This document shows, one piece after another, positions 8,179-17,056 of a DNA stretch of 64,000 nt (position 1 is the stretch's first letter; every line of letters begins with the position of its first letter). The notes under the pieces were generated by a model. That model did not search any database, was not told the DNA's origin, and saw only the letters and a list, made by a program, of their open reading frames with translations. A program made the position numbers and the translations under genes. The DNA is taken from positions 21,287 through 85,286 of the forward strand of contig NZ_JANLJJ010000009.1 in NCBI RefSeq assembly GCF_029255545.1, given 5' to 3'. The stretch comes from Ferrovibrio sp. (lineage in GTDB: Bacteria > Pseudomonadota > Alphaproteobacteria > Ferrovibrionales > Ferrovibrionaceae).

Positions 8179-9093
8179 ATGGCGCGCGCTGACCGCCATA
8201 TCGACGCTTTCCTGGAAATGCTCAGCGCCGAACGTGGCCTGGCGAAGAATTCCCTGCTGGCCTACCAGGCCGACCTGGCGGATTTCGCCGGCTTCCTGGC
8301 CGCCCGCAATGAAAGCGCCGAGCGGATCGGCATCGACAGCCTGCGGCTCTATGTGCAGGGCCTGGCCGATGCCGGGCTGAAGCCGGCCACAGCGGCGCGG
8401 AGGCTCTCCGCCCTGCGCCAGTTTTTCCGTTTCCTGCTGCAGGATGGCATCCGCCGCGACGATCCCGCCGCCCTGCTGGATGCGCCGAAACGCGCCCGGC
8501 CGCTGCCGAAACTGCTGAGCGAGGATGAGGTCGACCGCCTGCTGCAGGAAGCCCGTTCGCTGCGCGACGATCCGGCCGAGGCCGCGCGCCTCACCGCTTT
8601 GCTGGAAGTGCTCTATGCCTCGGGCCTGCGGGTGAGCGAGCTGGTATCCCTGCGCTGGCCGCCCTTCGGCGACGATCCGCGTTTCCTGGTGATCCGTGGC
8701 AAGGGCGGCAGGGAGCGCCTGGTGCCGTTGAGCGAACCGGCGCGGCAGGCGATCGAGGATTATGCCGGCTGGCGCGGCGATTTCCTGCAGCCGAAACAGG
8801 CCTCGCCCTGGCTGTTTCCCTCGCGCGGCGAAAGCGGCCATCTGACGCGCCAGCGGTTTGGCCAGCTGCTGAAGGACCTCGCGGTGGCGGCCGGGATCAG
8901 TCCGGCCAAGGTTTCGCCCCATGTGCTGCGCCATGCCTTCGCCAGCCACCTGCTGGCCCATGGCGCCGATTTGCGCGCGGTGCAGAAAATGCTGGGCCAT
9001 GCCGATATCAGCACGACGCAGATCTACACCCATGTGCTGGAGGCGCGGAAACAGGCCCTGGTGCGCCAGCATCATCCCCTGGCGAAAGGGTGA
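8179..9093 (+). CDS. xerD: Site-specific tyrosine recombinase XerD
   Basis: XerD acts with XerC at the dif site to resolve chromosome dimers. The 304-residue protein has the N-terminal SAM-like DNA-binding domain (SAERGLAKNSLLAYQADL) and a C-terminal catalytic domain with the full tyrosine recombinase set: R151 (SGLRVSEL), K175 (RGKGGRER), H248 and R251 (HVLRHAFASHLL), H274 (LGHADISTT) and the nucleophile Y283 (QIYTHV). Its length is typical of XerD. It follows the large secreted protein by 6 bp. There are no mobile-element features around it, so it is the housekeeping recombinase rather than an integrase. Confidence 0.94.
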   Translation: MARADRHIDAFLEMLSAERGLAKNSLLAYQADLADFAGFLAARNESAERIGIDSLRLYVQGLADAGLKPATAARRLSALRQFFRFLLQDGIRRDDPAALLDAPKRARPLPKLLSEDEVDRLLQEARSLRDDPAEAARLTALLEVLYASGLRVSELVSLRWPPFGDDPRFLVIRGKGGRERLVPLSEPARQAIEDYAGWRGDFLQPKQASPWLFPSRGESGHLTRQRFGQLLKDLAVAAGISPAKVSPHVLRHAFASHLLAHGADLRAVQKMLGHADISTTQIYTHVLEARKQALVRQHHPLAKG

Positions 9094-9201
9094 CCCGCGT
9101 AAGTAATTTTCTTTCGCGCAGACTTCCCCCAACGTCAGACTTGCCAAGCCCGGGCGCTCCAGTTAGCAGATGCAGCAAGACCATATGGGAGAGTCAGCGC
9201 C

Positions 9202-10179
9202 ATGAGCTTCAAGACCATCACCCCCGCCCCGGCCCGGCTGAACCGCTGCGAACTGGCGGTGCCCGGCAGCAGCGTGAAGCTGTTCGAGAAGGCCGCGAAA
9301 TCCGCCGCCGACGTGATCTTCCTCGACCTGGAAGACGCCGTGGCGCCCGACGACAAGCCGCAGGCGCGCAAGAATATCGTGCAGGCCCTACATGACATCG
9401 ACTGGGGCCGCAAGGTGATGTCGGTGCGCATCAACGGGCTGGATACCCATTACATGTATCGCGACGTCGTCGAGGTGATCGAGGGCGCGGGCGACAAGGT
9501 CGACCTGATCATGGTGCCCAAGGTGGGCACCGCCGCCGATATCTATGCCGTCGACATGCTGCTGACGCAGATCGAAACGGCGAAAGGCTTCAAGAAACGC
9601 ATCGGCATCGAGGCGATCATTGAGACCGCTCTGGGCATGCAGAATATCCACGAGATCGCCGCGGCCAGCCCGCGCATGGAAAGCCTGCATTTTGGCGTTG
9701 CCGATTACGCCGCCTCGACGCGCGCCCGCACCACCTCGATCGGCGGGCCGAATGCGCTGTATGGCGTGCTGACCGACAAGGATGGCGACAAGCCGCGCGA
9801 CTATTTCTGGGGCGACATGTGGCATTACGCCATTTCGCGCATGGTGGTGGCCGCCCGCGCCAATGGCCTGCGTCCCATCGACGGGCCGTTCGGTGATTTT
9901 TCCGACAACGAGGGCTACACCGCCCAGGCCAACCGCGCCGCCATCCTCGGCTGCGAAGGCAAATGGGCCATCCACCCGGCGCAGATTCCGCTGGCCAATA
10001 CCGTCTACACGCCGCCGGAAGCGGAAGTGACCAAGGCGCGGCGGATTCTGGCGGCGATGGCGGAAGCCCAGGCCAAAGGCCAGGGCGCCGTGGCGCTGGA
10101 CGGCAAGCTGATCGACATCGCCTCGATCCGCCAGGCCGAGGGCATCGTCAAGCAGGCCGAGCTGATCGCAAAAGGATAG
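9202..10179 (+). CDS. HpcH/HpaI-family malyl-CoA / beta-methylmalyl-CoA lyase
   Basis: A 325-residue CitE-like TIM-barrel lyase. It matches the Rhodobacter-type L-malyl-CoA/beta-methylmalyl-CoA lyase (Mcl1), which cleaves malyl-CoA to acetyl-CoA and glyoxylate in the ethylmalonyl-CoA and related pathways. Visible motifs are IFLDLEDAV (41-47, metal-ligand region), SVRINGLD with the CoA/oxyanion Arg76, GIEAIIET with the second metal Glu, LHFGVADYAAS, and GKWAIHPAQI near the C terminus. The ATG follows a GGGAGAG ribosome-binding site. It stands alone between xerD and a terminator. Exact substrate preference cannot be read from sequence. Confidence 0.85.
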   Translation: MSFKTITPAPARLNRCELAVPGSSVKLFEKAAKSAADVIFLDLEDAVAPDDKPQARKNIVQALHDIDWGRKVMSVRINGLDTHYMYRDVVEVIEGAGDKVDLIMVPKVGTAADIYAVDMLLTQIETAKGFKKRIGIEAIIETALGMQNIHEIAAASPRMESLHFGVADYAASTRARTTSIGGPNALYGVLTDKDGDKPRDYFWGDMWHYAISRMVVAARANGLRPIDGPFGDFSDNEGYTAQANRAAILGCEGKWAIHPAQIPLANTVYTPPEAEVTKARRILAAMAEAQAKGQGAVALDGKLIDIASIRQAEGIVKQAELIAKG

Positions 10180-10182
10180 CCG

Positions 10183-10203
10183 CGCGTCGGGACAGACGCG
10201 TTT
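10183..10203 (+). terminator. Possible weak terminator after malyl-CoA lyase
   Basis: CGCGTC (10183-10188) and GACGCG (10195-10200) form a perfect 6-bp GC stem with a 6-nt loop, followed by only three T residues. It lies just after the lyase stop and against the end of the convergent polysaccharide gene. Confidence 0.45.
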
Positions 10204-12161
10204 CAGTCTGCCGCGGTGGCGGACTTGTCCTGCACGGACTTGTCCTGCCCCTCGGGGGCATGCCGGAATTCCGGCACCAGCGATTTCAGCATGGCAAGGA
10301 TCATTGCATTGTCGCGCCGGGCGGCAGCGGCGGAAAGCTGCGCCAGCGCCTGCTCCAGCTCGGCGTGGTCGATCACCCGCGGCGCGGCCAGCATCACGCC
10401 TTCCTCCGGTGTCTTCACCAGGGTTTCATCCTGGTGCAGCACTTCCTCGTAAAGCTTCTCGCCCGGCCGCAGGCCGGTGAACACGATCTTGATGTCCCTG
10501 TCGGGCTGCTTGCCGGCCAGGCGGATCATCTGCCGCGCCAGATCCTGGATGCGCACCGGCTCGCCCATGTCGAGCACGAAGATCTTGCCCTCGGCATGCA
10601 GGCCGTCGCGCGGCATGGCGGCGGCCTGCAGGATCAGCTCGACCGCCTCGCGCGTGGTCATGAAAAAGCGCGTGACATCGGGATGCGTCACCGTCAGCGG
10701 CCCGCCCTGGCCGAGCTGGCGCTGGAACAGCGGCACGACGGAACCCGAGGAACCGAGCACATTGCCGAACCGCACGGTGACGAACTGCGTTCCGGCATTG
10801 CCGCCGGCGGAGCGGTCGAGATCGAGGCTCTGGCACACCATCTCGGCCACGCGTTTGGTGGCGCCCATCACATTGGTGGGATTCACCGCCTTGTCGGTTG
10901 AGATCATCACCATGACGGCAACGTGATGACGGCGGCAGGCATTGGCCACGATCTGGGTGCCGACGGCATTGGTCAGCACGCCCTCGCCGACATTGGCTTC
11001 GACCAGTGGCACATGCTTGTAAGCGGCGGCATGCAGCACGATCTCGGGGCGGTGCTGCGTAAAGGCCAGGTCGACGGCCTCGGCATTGCGCACGTCGCCC
11101 AGATGGGCAATCCGCGGCAGCGCGGGGGTGCGCTCGGCCAGCTCCATGTCGATCTGGTACAGCGCATGTTCGCTCTGCTCGAACAGCACGATCAGGGCCG
11201 GGCCGAGCGCCGCCACCTGGCGCACCAGTTCCGAGCCGATGGTGCCGCCGGCGCCGGTGATCAGCACGCGCCGGCCACCGATCAGGCGGGCTACCGCTGC
11301 GCGGTCGAGGACGCGTTGGGGCCGGCCGAGCAGATCCTCCACCGCGATCGGCTGCACCTCGTGCGGACCATCGCCTTCCTTGCGGAATTCGGTCAGCCGC
11401 GGCAGGCGCGCCACCGTGATGCCGAGCTGCGCGGCGGTGTCGACCAGCTCGCGGATGGCGCGGCCGCCAAACCGGTCATCCGCCACGATGATGCGGCGCG
11501 GCCGATCCATCTCGGAGGCCTGTCGCACTATGGCGGGCAGGTCGGTCAAGCTGCCCAGCACGCGCACGCCACGCAAATCGCGGCCATGGCGGCGCTCGGA
11601 ATCGTCGATGATTCCGACCACCCGATAGGCGGCGTCGCCGCCACGCTCCATTTCACGGATGAAGGCATCGGCGGCCATGCCGGAACCAAGCAGCAGAACC
11701 GGGATGCGCTTGTCGTCGCCGCGCTTCAGCGCCTGAACCAGGCTGCCATCCTTCCAACTGCGGTACAGCAGGCGCGGGCCGGCCAGCAGGGCGACCAGGA
11801 TGAAGAACTGCAGCACCAGGGCGCTGCGCGGATAGGATTCCAGCCGCGTCACAAAGAATAACAGCGGCAGGAAGATCAGCAGCGACAACACGGCGGCACG
11901 CAGGATCGCCATCATGTCGCGCAGGGAGGCGAAATGCCAGATGCCGCGATACAGTCCGGCATAGCGGAAGACCACGGCGGCAACCGCGGTGAAAACTGCC
12001 ATGCCTTCCCAGGATTCCACCGGCGACCAGGGAATGTCGGCCAGCCAGTAGCGCAGCCACAATGCCAGCATGAAGGAGGCCGCCGCCATGACGATGTCAT
12101 GCAGCGCCACCAGCAGGACGCGGCCGTTCAGGCGCAAAGGTTTAAACGGATCAGCGTTCAC
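10203..12161 (-). CDS. Membrane-anchored NDP-sugar epimerase/dehydratase (WbpM/CapD/FlaA1 family)
   Basis: A 652-residue protein of the long WbpM-like class, which converts UDP-GlcNAc to a 4-keto-6-deoxy sugar for O-antigen or capsule. The N terminus has four membrane helices (about residues 15-130), then a CoA-binding-like Rossmann domain, then the SDR domain with GAGGTIG at 303-309. The catalytic triad region reads STDKAVNPTNVMGATKR, with Met432 in place of the usual Tyr and Lys436 following. This Ser-Met-Lys variant is known for the large membrane-bound members. AAYKHVPLVE is the conserved substrate segment. It heads into a three-gene minus-strand polysaccharide operon as its last gene. 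Confidence 0.92.
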   Translation of the reverse strand: MNADPFKPLRLNGRVLLVALHDIVMAAASFMLALWLRYWLADIPWSPVESWEGMAVFTAVAAVVFRYAGLYRGIWHFASLRDMMAILRAAVLSLLIFLPLLFFVTRLESYPRSALVLQFFILVALLAGPRLLYRSWKDGSLVQALKRGDDKRIPVLLLGSGMAADAFIREMERGGDAAYRVVGIIDDSERRHGRDLRGVRVLGSLTDLPAIVRQASEMDRPRRIIVADDRFGGRAIRELVDTAAQLGITVARLPRLTEFRKEGDGPHEVQPIAVEDLLGRPQRVLDRAAVARLIGGRRVLITGAGGTIGSELVRQVAALGPALIVLFEQSEHALYQIDMELAERTPALPRIAHLGDVRNAEAVDLAFTQHRPEIVLHAAAYKHVPLVEANVGEGVLTNAVGTQIVANACRRHHVAVMVMISTDKAVNPTNVMGATKRVAEMVCQSLDLDRSAGGNAGTQFVTVRFGNVLGSSGSVVPLFQRQLGQGGPLTVTHPDVTRFFMTTREAVELILQAAAMPRDGLHAEGKIFVLDMGEPVRIQDLARQMIRLAGKQPDRDIKIVFTGLRPGEKLYEEVLHQDETLVKTPEEGVMLAAPRVIDHAELEQALAQLSAAAARRDNAMILAMLKSLVPEFRHAPEGQDKSVQDKSATAAD

Positions 12162-12188
12162 GGGAGCCGCGCGGATTGACCATGGTCG

Positions 12189-13208
12189 CTATCCTAACGG
12201 CTTCGGCGAGCCGGCGAAATGCCTGCACAGGGCGGCGGAAGCCAGCGCGGCGGCGGCGAGCGAGGCCAGCGCCGCCGGCCAGGAATGCAGGCTGGCCAGC
12301 GCCAGGCCGACCAGGATCACGTTCAGGCCGGCAATGCGCAGGGAAACGGCGGCATGGCTGCCGAGCTTGCGGGCGCCCTGCTGGTAGAAATGGCTGCGAT
12401 GGGGCTGCCAGATTTTCTCGCCGCGCAGCAGCCGCCGCAGCAGGGTGATGGTGGCATCCATCCAGTAATACATCGGCAGAATCAGCGCCGGCGCCCAGGC
12501 GCCGCTGAGCACCAGCGCCAGCAGCAGGGCACCCAGCAGGTATCCGGCCGGCACGCTGCCGACATCGCCGAGGAACACCTTTGCCTGCCCCCAGTTCCAC
12601 CACAAAAACCCGAACCCCGCGGCAGCCACGATCAGGCCTGGCGCAGAAACATTCCCCGCATGCTGCGCGACGCCGACCAGCGTACAGCCAACGCCGATCG
12701 CCATCATCTCGACACCGGTAATGCCGTTGATGCCGTCCATGAAGTTGAACAGGTTGGTGAACCAGATCCAGGCCAGGAACAGCGCCACGCGTTCCAGCCA
12801 TGCCGGCACGATGCCGCCGGTGATCGCATTGTCTGCCGGCAGCAGCGCCAGCACCAGGCTGACCGCCAGCACCTGCACGCCGAGCCGCAGCCCCACCGGC
12901 AGGCCGCCGCGACGGTCATCCAGCCACGACACGACCGCCAGCGCCATCATGCCGAGCAGGACAATCGGCAAGCCGGGATCGGGGTACAAAACAAGCCAGA
13001 CAACGCTGCCGAACAGCATGCCGCCCGTAACAGCGATGCCGCCGCCGCGCGGCGTGATGTCGCTGTGACTGGACCGCTCGTTGGGAATATCCCAGACAGC
13101 GCGGCGCTTCAGCCATGCGACCAGCGGCTTCAGCGCTAGGGCAACGAACAGCCCGGTGGCGATGGCGATGGCCAGCGCGATCAGCCAGCGCTCCGACGCT
13201 TCGCTCAC
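12189..13208 (-). CDS. WecA/MraY-type undecaprenyl-phosphate sugar-1-phosphate transferase
   Basis: A 339-residue polytopic membrane enzyme of the GlcNAc-1-phosphate transferase family (GT family 4 in some annotations). It starts polysaccharide or O-antigen units by moving an N-acetylhexosamine-1-phosphate onto undecaprenyl phosphate at the cytoplasmic face. Signature motifs are IPNERSSH followed by PRGGG, the metal-binding SWLDDR, FTNLFNFMDGINGI, the catalytic KVFLGDVGS and the cytoplasmic HRSHFYQ. It overlaps the upstream glycosyltransferase gene by 4 bp and is 27 bp from the WbpM-like gene, so the three are one operon. Confidence 0.92.
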   Translation of the reverse strand: MSEASERWLIALAIAIATGLFVALALKPLVAWLKRRAVWDIPNERSSHSDITPRGGGIAVTGGMLFGSVVWLVLYPDPGLPIVLLGMMALAVVSWLDDRRGGLPVGLRLGVQVLAVSLVLALLPADNAITGGIVPAWLERVALFLAWIWFTNLFNFMDGINGITGVEMMAIGVGCTLVGVAQHAGNVSAPGLIVAAAGFGFLWWNWGQAKVFLGDVGSVPAGYLLGALLLALVLSGAWAPALILPMYYWMDATITLLRRLLRGEKIWQPHRSHFYQQGARKLGSHAAVSLRIAGLNVILVGLALASLHSWPAALASLAAAALASAALCRHFAGSPKPLG

Positions 13209-14362
13209 AACCGCTCTCCCCGTGCCTGCAGCAGGCGCTCATAGGCGGCAAGGCTGGCGGCGACAAAGCCTTCGACCGAGAAATCGCGCACGGCGATGGC
13301 GCGGCCTGCGGCGCCCATGCGGCGCCGCTGACCATCATCTTCAAGCAGTCGGCGGATCGCGACCGCCGTCGCCATGCCATCGCGCACCGGCACCAGAAGG
13401 CCGTTGACCTCGTGCTGCACGACTTCGCGACAGCCGGGCACATCGGCGGTGACGATGGCACGACCGATGGCCGCCGCCTCGATCAGGCCGCGCGGCAGGC
13501 CCTCGCGGTAGGATGGCATGACGATGACATGCGCGCGCGCCAGCATGACCGGCATATCCTCGGCATAACCCCAATGCTCGACGACGCCGGACGCGAGCCA
13601 TTGCTGCAGCTGCGCCTCGCCGATATCGGTCGGGTTGTCGGGGTCGCGCCGGCCAACCAGCACGAAACGCGCCGACACACCTTCGGCACGCAGCCGCGTG
13701 GCGGCAGCGACGAATTCGCGCACGCCCTTGTCGCCCAGCAGGCGGGCGGGAAACATCACCACCGGCGGATATCCGGCATCGATGGCGGGCTCGGGCTGCT
13801 GCGCAAAAACCTGCATGTCGACGCCGCAGCCGCGGATCATCACCCAGCGATCGGCGGGCACCAGCTGCTCCTGCGTGAACATCGCTAGGTCGTCGGGGTT
13901 CTGGAAAATCGTCAGCGCATTGGCGTGATGCAGGGCGAAGCGGTAGAGCCGGAACAGGGTGCGATGCAGCAGCCCGCGCCGTTCATCCGCGCGGATGAAC
14001 AGGTAGCCCAGCCCGGTGATCGCATGCACGACGGCCGGCAGGCCGATCAGCCGGGCGGCCAAACCACCCCAGATCACCGGCTTGATCGAGACCAGATGCA
14101 GCAGGTCTGGCCGCAGCTTCAGGAACAGCCCGGCCAGCACCAGCAGCAGCCGCAGTTCGGCCAGCGGATTCTGGCCGCCGCGCCCCAGCGGAATCGGGTG
14201 GAAATGCAGCCCGGCCGCCGTTATCCGCGCCGCCATGACCGGGTCAGCCGGGGCGGCGACATGCACCTCCCAGCCACGGTCGCGCATCGCCAGGCCGACC
14301 GGCAGCCGGTGCGTGGTGAAAAACAGCGCTTCCTGGACGACAAAGAGCAGACGGCGGGCCAT
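13205..14362 (-). CDS. Glycosyltransferase family 4 (GT-B fold)
   Basis: A 385-residue cytoplasmic or peripheral-membrane glycosyltransferase. The N-terminal GT-B domain opens with LLFVVQEALFFTTHRLPV and contains the conserved HLVSIKP and HAITGLGY. The C-terminal donor domain carries VIVMPSYREGLPRGLIEAAAIGRAIVT, the EX7E-type motif that binds the nucleotide sugar, followed by NGLLVPVRDG. Such enzymes often add the second sugar to the lipid-linked QuiNAc/FucNAc primer in O-antigen assembly, which fits the next two genes. Donor and acceptor are not predictable. Confidence 0.9.
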   Translation of the reverse strand: MARRLLFVVQEALFFTTHRLPVGLAMRDRGWEVHVAAPADPVMAARITAAGLHFHPIPLGRGGQNPLAELRLLLVLAGLFLKLRPDLLHLVSIKPVIWGGLAARLIGLPAVVHAITGLGYLFIRADERRGLLHRTLFRLYRFALHHANALTIFQNPDDLAMFTQEQLVPADRWVMIRGCGVDMQVFAQQPEPAIDAGYPPVVMFPARLLGDKGVREFVAAATRLRAEGVSARFVLVGRRDPDNPTDIGEAQLQQWLASGVVEHWGYAEDMPVMLARAHVIVMPSYREGLPRGLIEAAAIGRAIVTADVPGCREVVQHEVNGLLVPVRDGMATAVAIRRLLEDDGQRRRMGAAGRAIAVRDFSVEGFVAASLAAYERLLQARGERL

Positions 14363-14460
14363 CCCCGCGCTCTACCGGCTGGCGGGGGGCGGGTCAAGCC
14401 ACCCTTCCCTTCCCCGGCCTTCCCCGGTTTCCCGCCGGAACCGGTTCCCGGGCCGGTTTA

Positions 14461-14489
14461 TTGACAGCACCGGGCCAGCGGGTTACCCC
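14461..14489 (+). promoter_or_regulatory. Candidate sigma-70 promoter for nucleotide-sugar dehydrogenase
   Basis: A consensus -35 TTGACA (14461-14466) is followed, after 17 bp, by TACCCC, a poor -10. A perfect 12-bp palindrome GGAACCGGTTCC (14437-14448) lies just upstream and could be an operator. It sits in the divergent gap between the GT4 gene and the dehydrogenase. Confidence 0.35.
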
Positions 14490-14518
14490 CCTTGGGCACT
14501 TGAACCGAAAGTCCCCCC

Positions 14519-15814
14519 ATGACCGCTCCCGCCCCCGCTCCCGCAGAAACCATTGCCGTTATTGGGCTTGGCTATGTCGGTCTGCCCCTGGCCGTGACCC
14601 TGGCCCGGCATTTTCCGGTCCTGGGCTTCGATATCGACCGGAGCCGCGTGGAGGAACTGCGCCGCGGCGAGGATCGCACCCGCGAGATCGGGCCGGAAAC
14701 CCTGCGCGCCTCCAGCCTGCGCCTGAGCGCCGATCCGGCCGAACTGCCGGGCAAAACGATTTACGTCGTCACCGTGCCGACCCCGGTCGATGCGCAGAAC
14801 GTGCCCGATCTCGGCCCGGTGCGCTCGGCCTCGCGCACGGTCGGCCAGGCCTTGCGGCAGACTCCCGCGCCGAATGCCGTCGTGGTTTACGAAAGCACCG
14901 TCTATCCGGGCGTGACCGAAGAGATTTGCGGCCCGATCCTGGAGCAGGAATCCGGTCTGGCCTGCGGGCGCGACTTTTTCCTCGGCTATTCGCCGGAACG
15001 CATCAATCCCGGCGACAAGATCCACACGGTGGACAAGATCGCCAAGGTGGTGGCCGGCCAGACCCCGGATGTCGCCGCGCGACTGGCAGGGATTTACGGC
15101 AAGGTCACCAGTGGCGGCATCCATTTGGCGCCGACCATCAAGACGGCGGAAGCCGCCAAGGTGATCGAAAACGCCCAGCGCGACATCAACATCGCCTTCG
15201 TCAACGAGATCGCCATGATCTTCGGCAAGATGGGCATCTCGACCTATGACGTGCTGGAAGCCGCCGGCACCAAGTGGAACTTCCTGAAATTCCAGCCTGG
15301 CCTGGTCGGCGGCCACTGCATCGGCGTCGATCCGTATTACCTGGCCCATCGCGCCGAGGAACTGGGCCACCATGCCCGCATCATCCTGTCGGGTCGCGCC
15401 ATCAACGACGGCATGAGCGCCTATATCGGCGAGGCCGTGTCCGCCCGCATCAAACCCGGCAGCAACGTGCTGGTGCTCGGCCTGACTTTCAAGGAAGACG
15501 TGCCCGATCTGCGCAACTCCAAGGTTGCCGACCTGATCGGCAGCCTGAGGGGCCTTGGCCACAGGGTCAGCGTGCATGATCCGCTGGCCGATCCCCATGA
15601 GGCGCAGCACGAATACGGCGTGATGCTCAGCCCCCGGCTGGACCAGCTCGGCGATTTCGATGCCGTGGTGGCCGCCGTGCCGCATCAGGAATACCGCGCC
15701 CTTGCTGGCAGCGGCTTGGCCCGCCTGGTCCGCGAGGGCGGCCTGGTGGCCGACCTGAAAGGCATCTGGCGCGACCAGCCGATGCCGACCGGACGGCAAT
15801 ACTGGACCCTGTAG
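14519..15814 (+). CDS. UDP-sugar (TviB/WbpA-like) nucleotide sugar dehydrogenase
   Basis: A 431-residue NAD-dependent dehydrogenase of the UDP-GlcNAc/UDP-ManNAc 6-dehydrogenase group, which makes a uronic acid sugar for surface polysaccharide. The N-terminal Rossmann motif is GLGYVG (16-21). FLGYSPERINPGD and KTAEAAKVIENAQRDINIAF are typical of the TviB/WbpA branch. The catalytic Cys is C267 in LVGGHCIGVDPYYL, and the C-terminal domain begins LGLTFKEDVPDLRNSK. It is divergent from the three-gene polysaccharide operon and most likely supplies its sugar. Substrate epimer cannot be told apart by eye. Confidence 0.9.
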   Translation: MTAPAPAPAETIAVIGLGYVGLPLAVTLARHFPVLGFDIDRSRVEELRRGEDRTREIGPETLRASSLRLSADPAELPGKTIYVVTVPTPVDAQNVPDLGPVRSASRTVGQALRQTPAPNAVVVYESTVYPGVTEEICGPILEQESGLACGRDFFLGYSPERINPGDKIHTVDKIAKVVAGQTPDVAARLAGIYGKVTSGGIHLAPTIKTAEAAKVIENAQRDINIAFVNEIAMIFGKMGISTYDVLEAAGTKWNFLKFQPGLVGGHCIGVDPYYLAHRAEELGHHARIILSGRAINDGMSAYIGEAVSARIKPGSNVLVLGLTFKEDVPDLRNSKVADLIGSLRGLGHRVSVHDPLADPHEAQHEYGVMLSPRLDQLGDFDAVVAAVPHQEYRALAGSGLARLVREGGLVADLKGIWRDQPMPTGRQYWTL

Positions 15815-15901
15815 GCCGGACCAGCAGGCCTTTTACGGCCCGGCCTACTGGACATCGCCGCCCGCCTGCCCGAAATATCCTGTTCCAACAGGAGCCTTCC
15901 G

Positions 15902-17056
15902 ATGTCCGAACAGGTCGATACCCGCATTCCGGTTTCCGTGATCACCGGCTTCCTCGGTGCCGGCAAAAGCACCCTGCTGAACCGGCTGCTGCGCCATCCG
16001 GATATGGGCGAAACCGCCGTGATCGTGAACGAGTTCGGCGAGATCGGTCTTGATCACGCCCTGATCGCCTCCAGCCAGGAAGACACAATCCTGCTCAGCT
16101 CGGGCTGTCTGTGCTGCACCGTGCGCGGCGATCTGGTGAACACCATCCGCGACCTGACGACCAAGCGCGACCGCGGCGAGGTGAAACCCTTCAGGCGAGT
16201 GGTGATCGAGACCACCGGCCTGGCCGATCCCGCCCCCGTGCTGCACACCCTGATGAGCGATCCGGTGGTGGCGGAACGCTGCCGGCTGGAAAGCGTCGTC
16301 ACGCTGGTCGACGCAGTCAATGGCAACAGTACGCTGGACCACCACCAGGAAGCGATCAAGCAGGCCGCCGTGGCCGATCGCCTGGTGCTGACCAAGGTTG
16401 ACCTGGCCGAGCCCGGGGCCGTGCAGCACCTGCGGCATCGCCTGCAGCATCTCAATCCCGGTGCGCCGATCTTCACTGCGATCGGCGGCGACATCGCGCC
16501 GAAACAAATTTTCAATGCCGGCCTGTATGATCCCGCCACCAAAAGTTTCGACGTGCAGAACTGGCTGCGCGCCGAAGCCTATGACGCAGGCCATCACCAT
16601 CACCACGATGATCACGATCACCCCCATGAGCACCACCACGATCACCACCATCATGACGATCATGCGCATGGCCATGACCACGAGCATTTCCGCAAGCCCG
16701 ATGGCAGCCTGGACGTCAATCGGCATGACGCCACGATCCAGTCTTTCTGTCTGACCTTCGACCAGCCCTTCGACTGGAACACGCTGGCCACCTGGCTCGA
16801 CCTGCTGGCGGCCTATCGCGGCGACAACCTGCTGCGCGTGAAGGGGCTGGTGAATGTCGCCGGCGTCGACCGGCCAGTGGTGATCCACGGCGTGCAGCAC
16901 CTGTTCCATCCGCCGGCCACCATCCCGGCCTGGCCGGATGCCGACCGGCGCAGCCGCATCGTCTTCATCACCCGCGACCTGCCGCGCGAGGTGATCGAGC
17001 AGACCCTGAATGCCCTGCAGCAGGCCGCCCCGGACTCCGCCGCCGCCCAGGCATGA
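15902..17056 (+). CDS. COG0523 / CobW-family metallochaperone GTPase with His-rich stretch
   Basis: A 384-residue G3E GTPase. Motifs are Walker A GFLGAGKST (16-24), VNEFGEIGLD, the metal-binding CLCC (69-72) and the guanine-specifying TKVD (164-167). The CobW_C domain occupies the last 100 residues. Residues 231-262 form a metal-buffering loop with 20 histidines among Asp/Glu, typical of zinc-related ZNG1/YeiR-like members rather than of CobW itself. An AGGAG ribosome-binding site precedes the ATG. The next gene overlaps by 4 bp. No Zur-box was recognised, so zinc regulation is an inference. Confidence 0.9.
   Translation: MSEQVDTRIPVSVITGFLGAGKSTLLNRLLRHPDMGETAVIVNEFGEIGLDHALIASSQEDTILLSSGCLCCTVRGDLVNTIRDLTTKRDRGEVKPFRRVVIETTGLADPAPVLHTLMSDPVVAERCRLESVVTLVDAVNGNSTLDHHQEAIKQAAVADRLVLTKVDLAEPGAVQHLRHRLQHLNPGAPIFTAIGGDIAPKQIFNAGLYDPATKSFDVQNWLRAEAYDAGHHHHHDDHDHPHEHHHDHHHHDDHAHGHDHEHFRKPDGSLDVNRHDATIQSFCLTFDQPFDWNTLATWLDLLAAYRGDNLLRVKGLVNVAGVDRPVVIHGVQHLFHPPATIPAWPDADRRSRIVFITRDLPREVIEQTLNALQQAAPDSAAAQA

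Noticed and set aside
8179-9093. The tyrosine recombinase as an integrase of a mobile element
   Set aside because: XerD-type length and motifs, housekeeping neighbours, no att repeats or tRNA nearby.
6748-9147. A 799-codon minus-strand frame opposite the secreted protein and xerD
   Set aside because: xerD carries all catalytic residues on the plus strand; the antisense product is Gln/Arg/His-rich with no motif.
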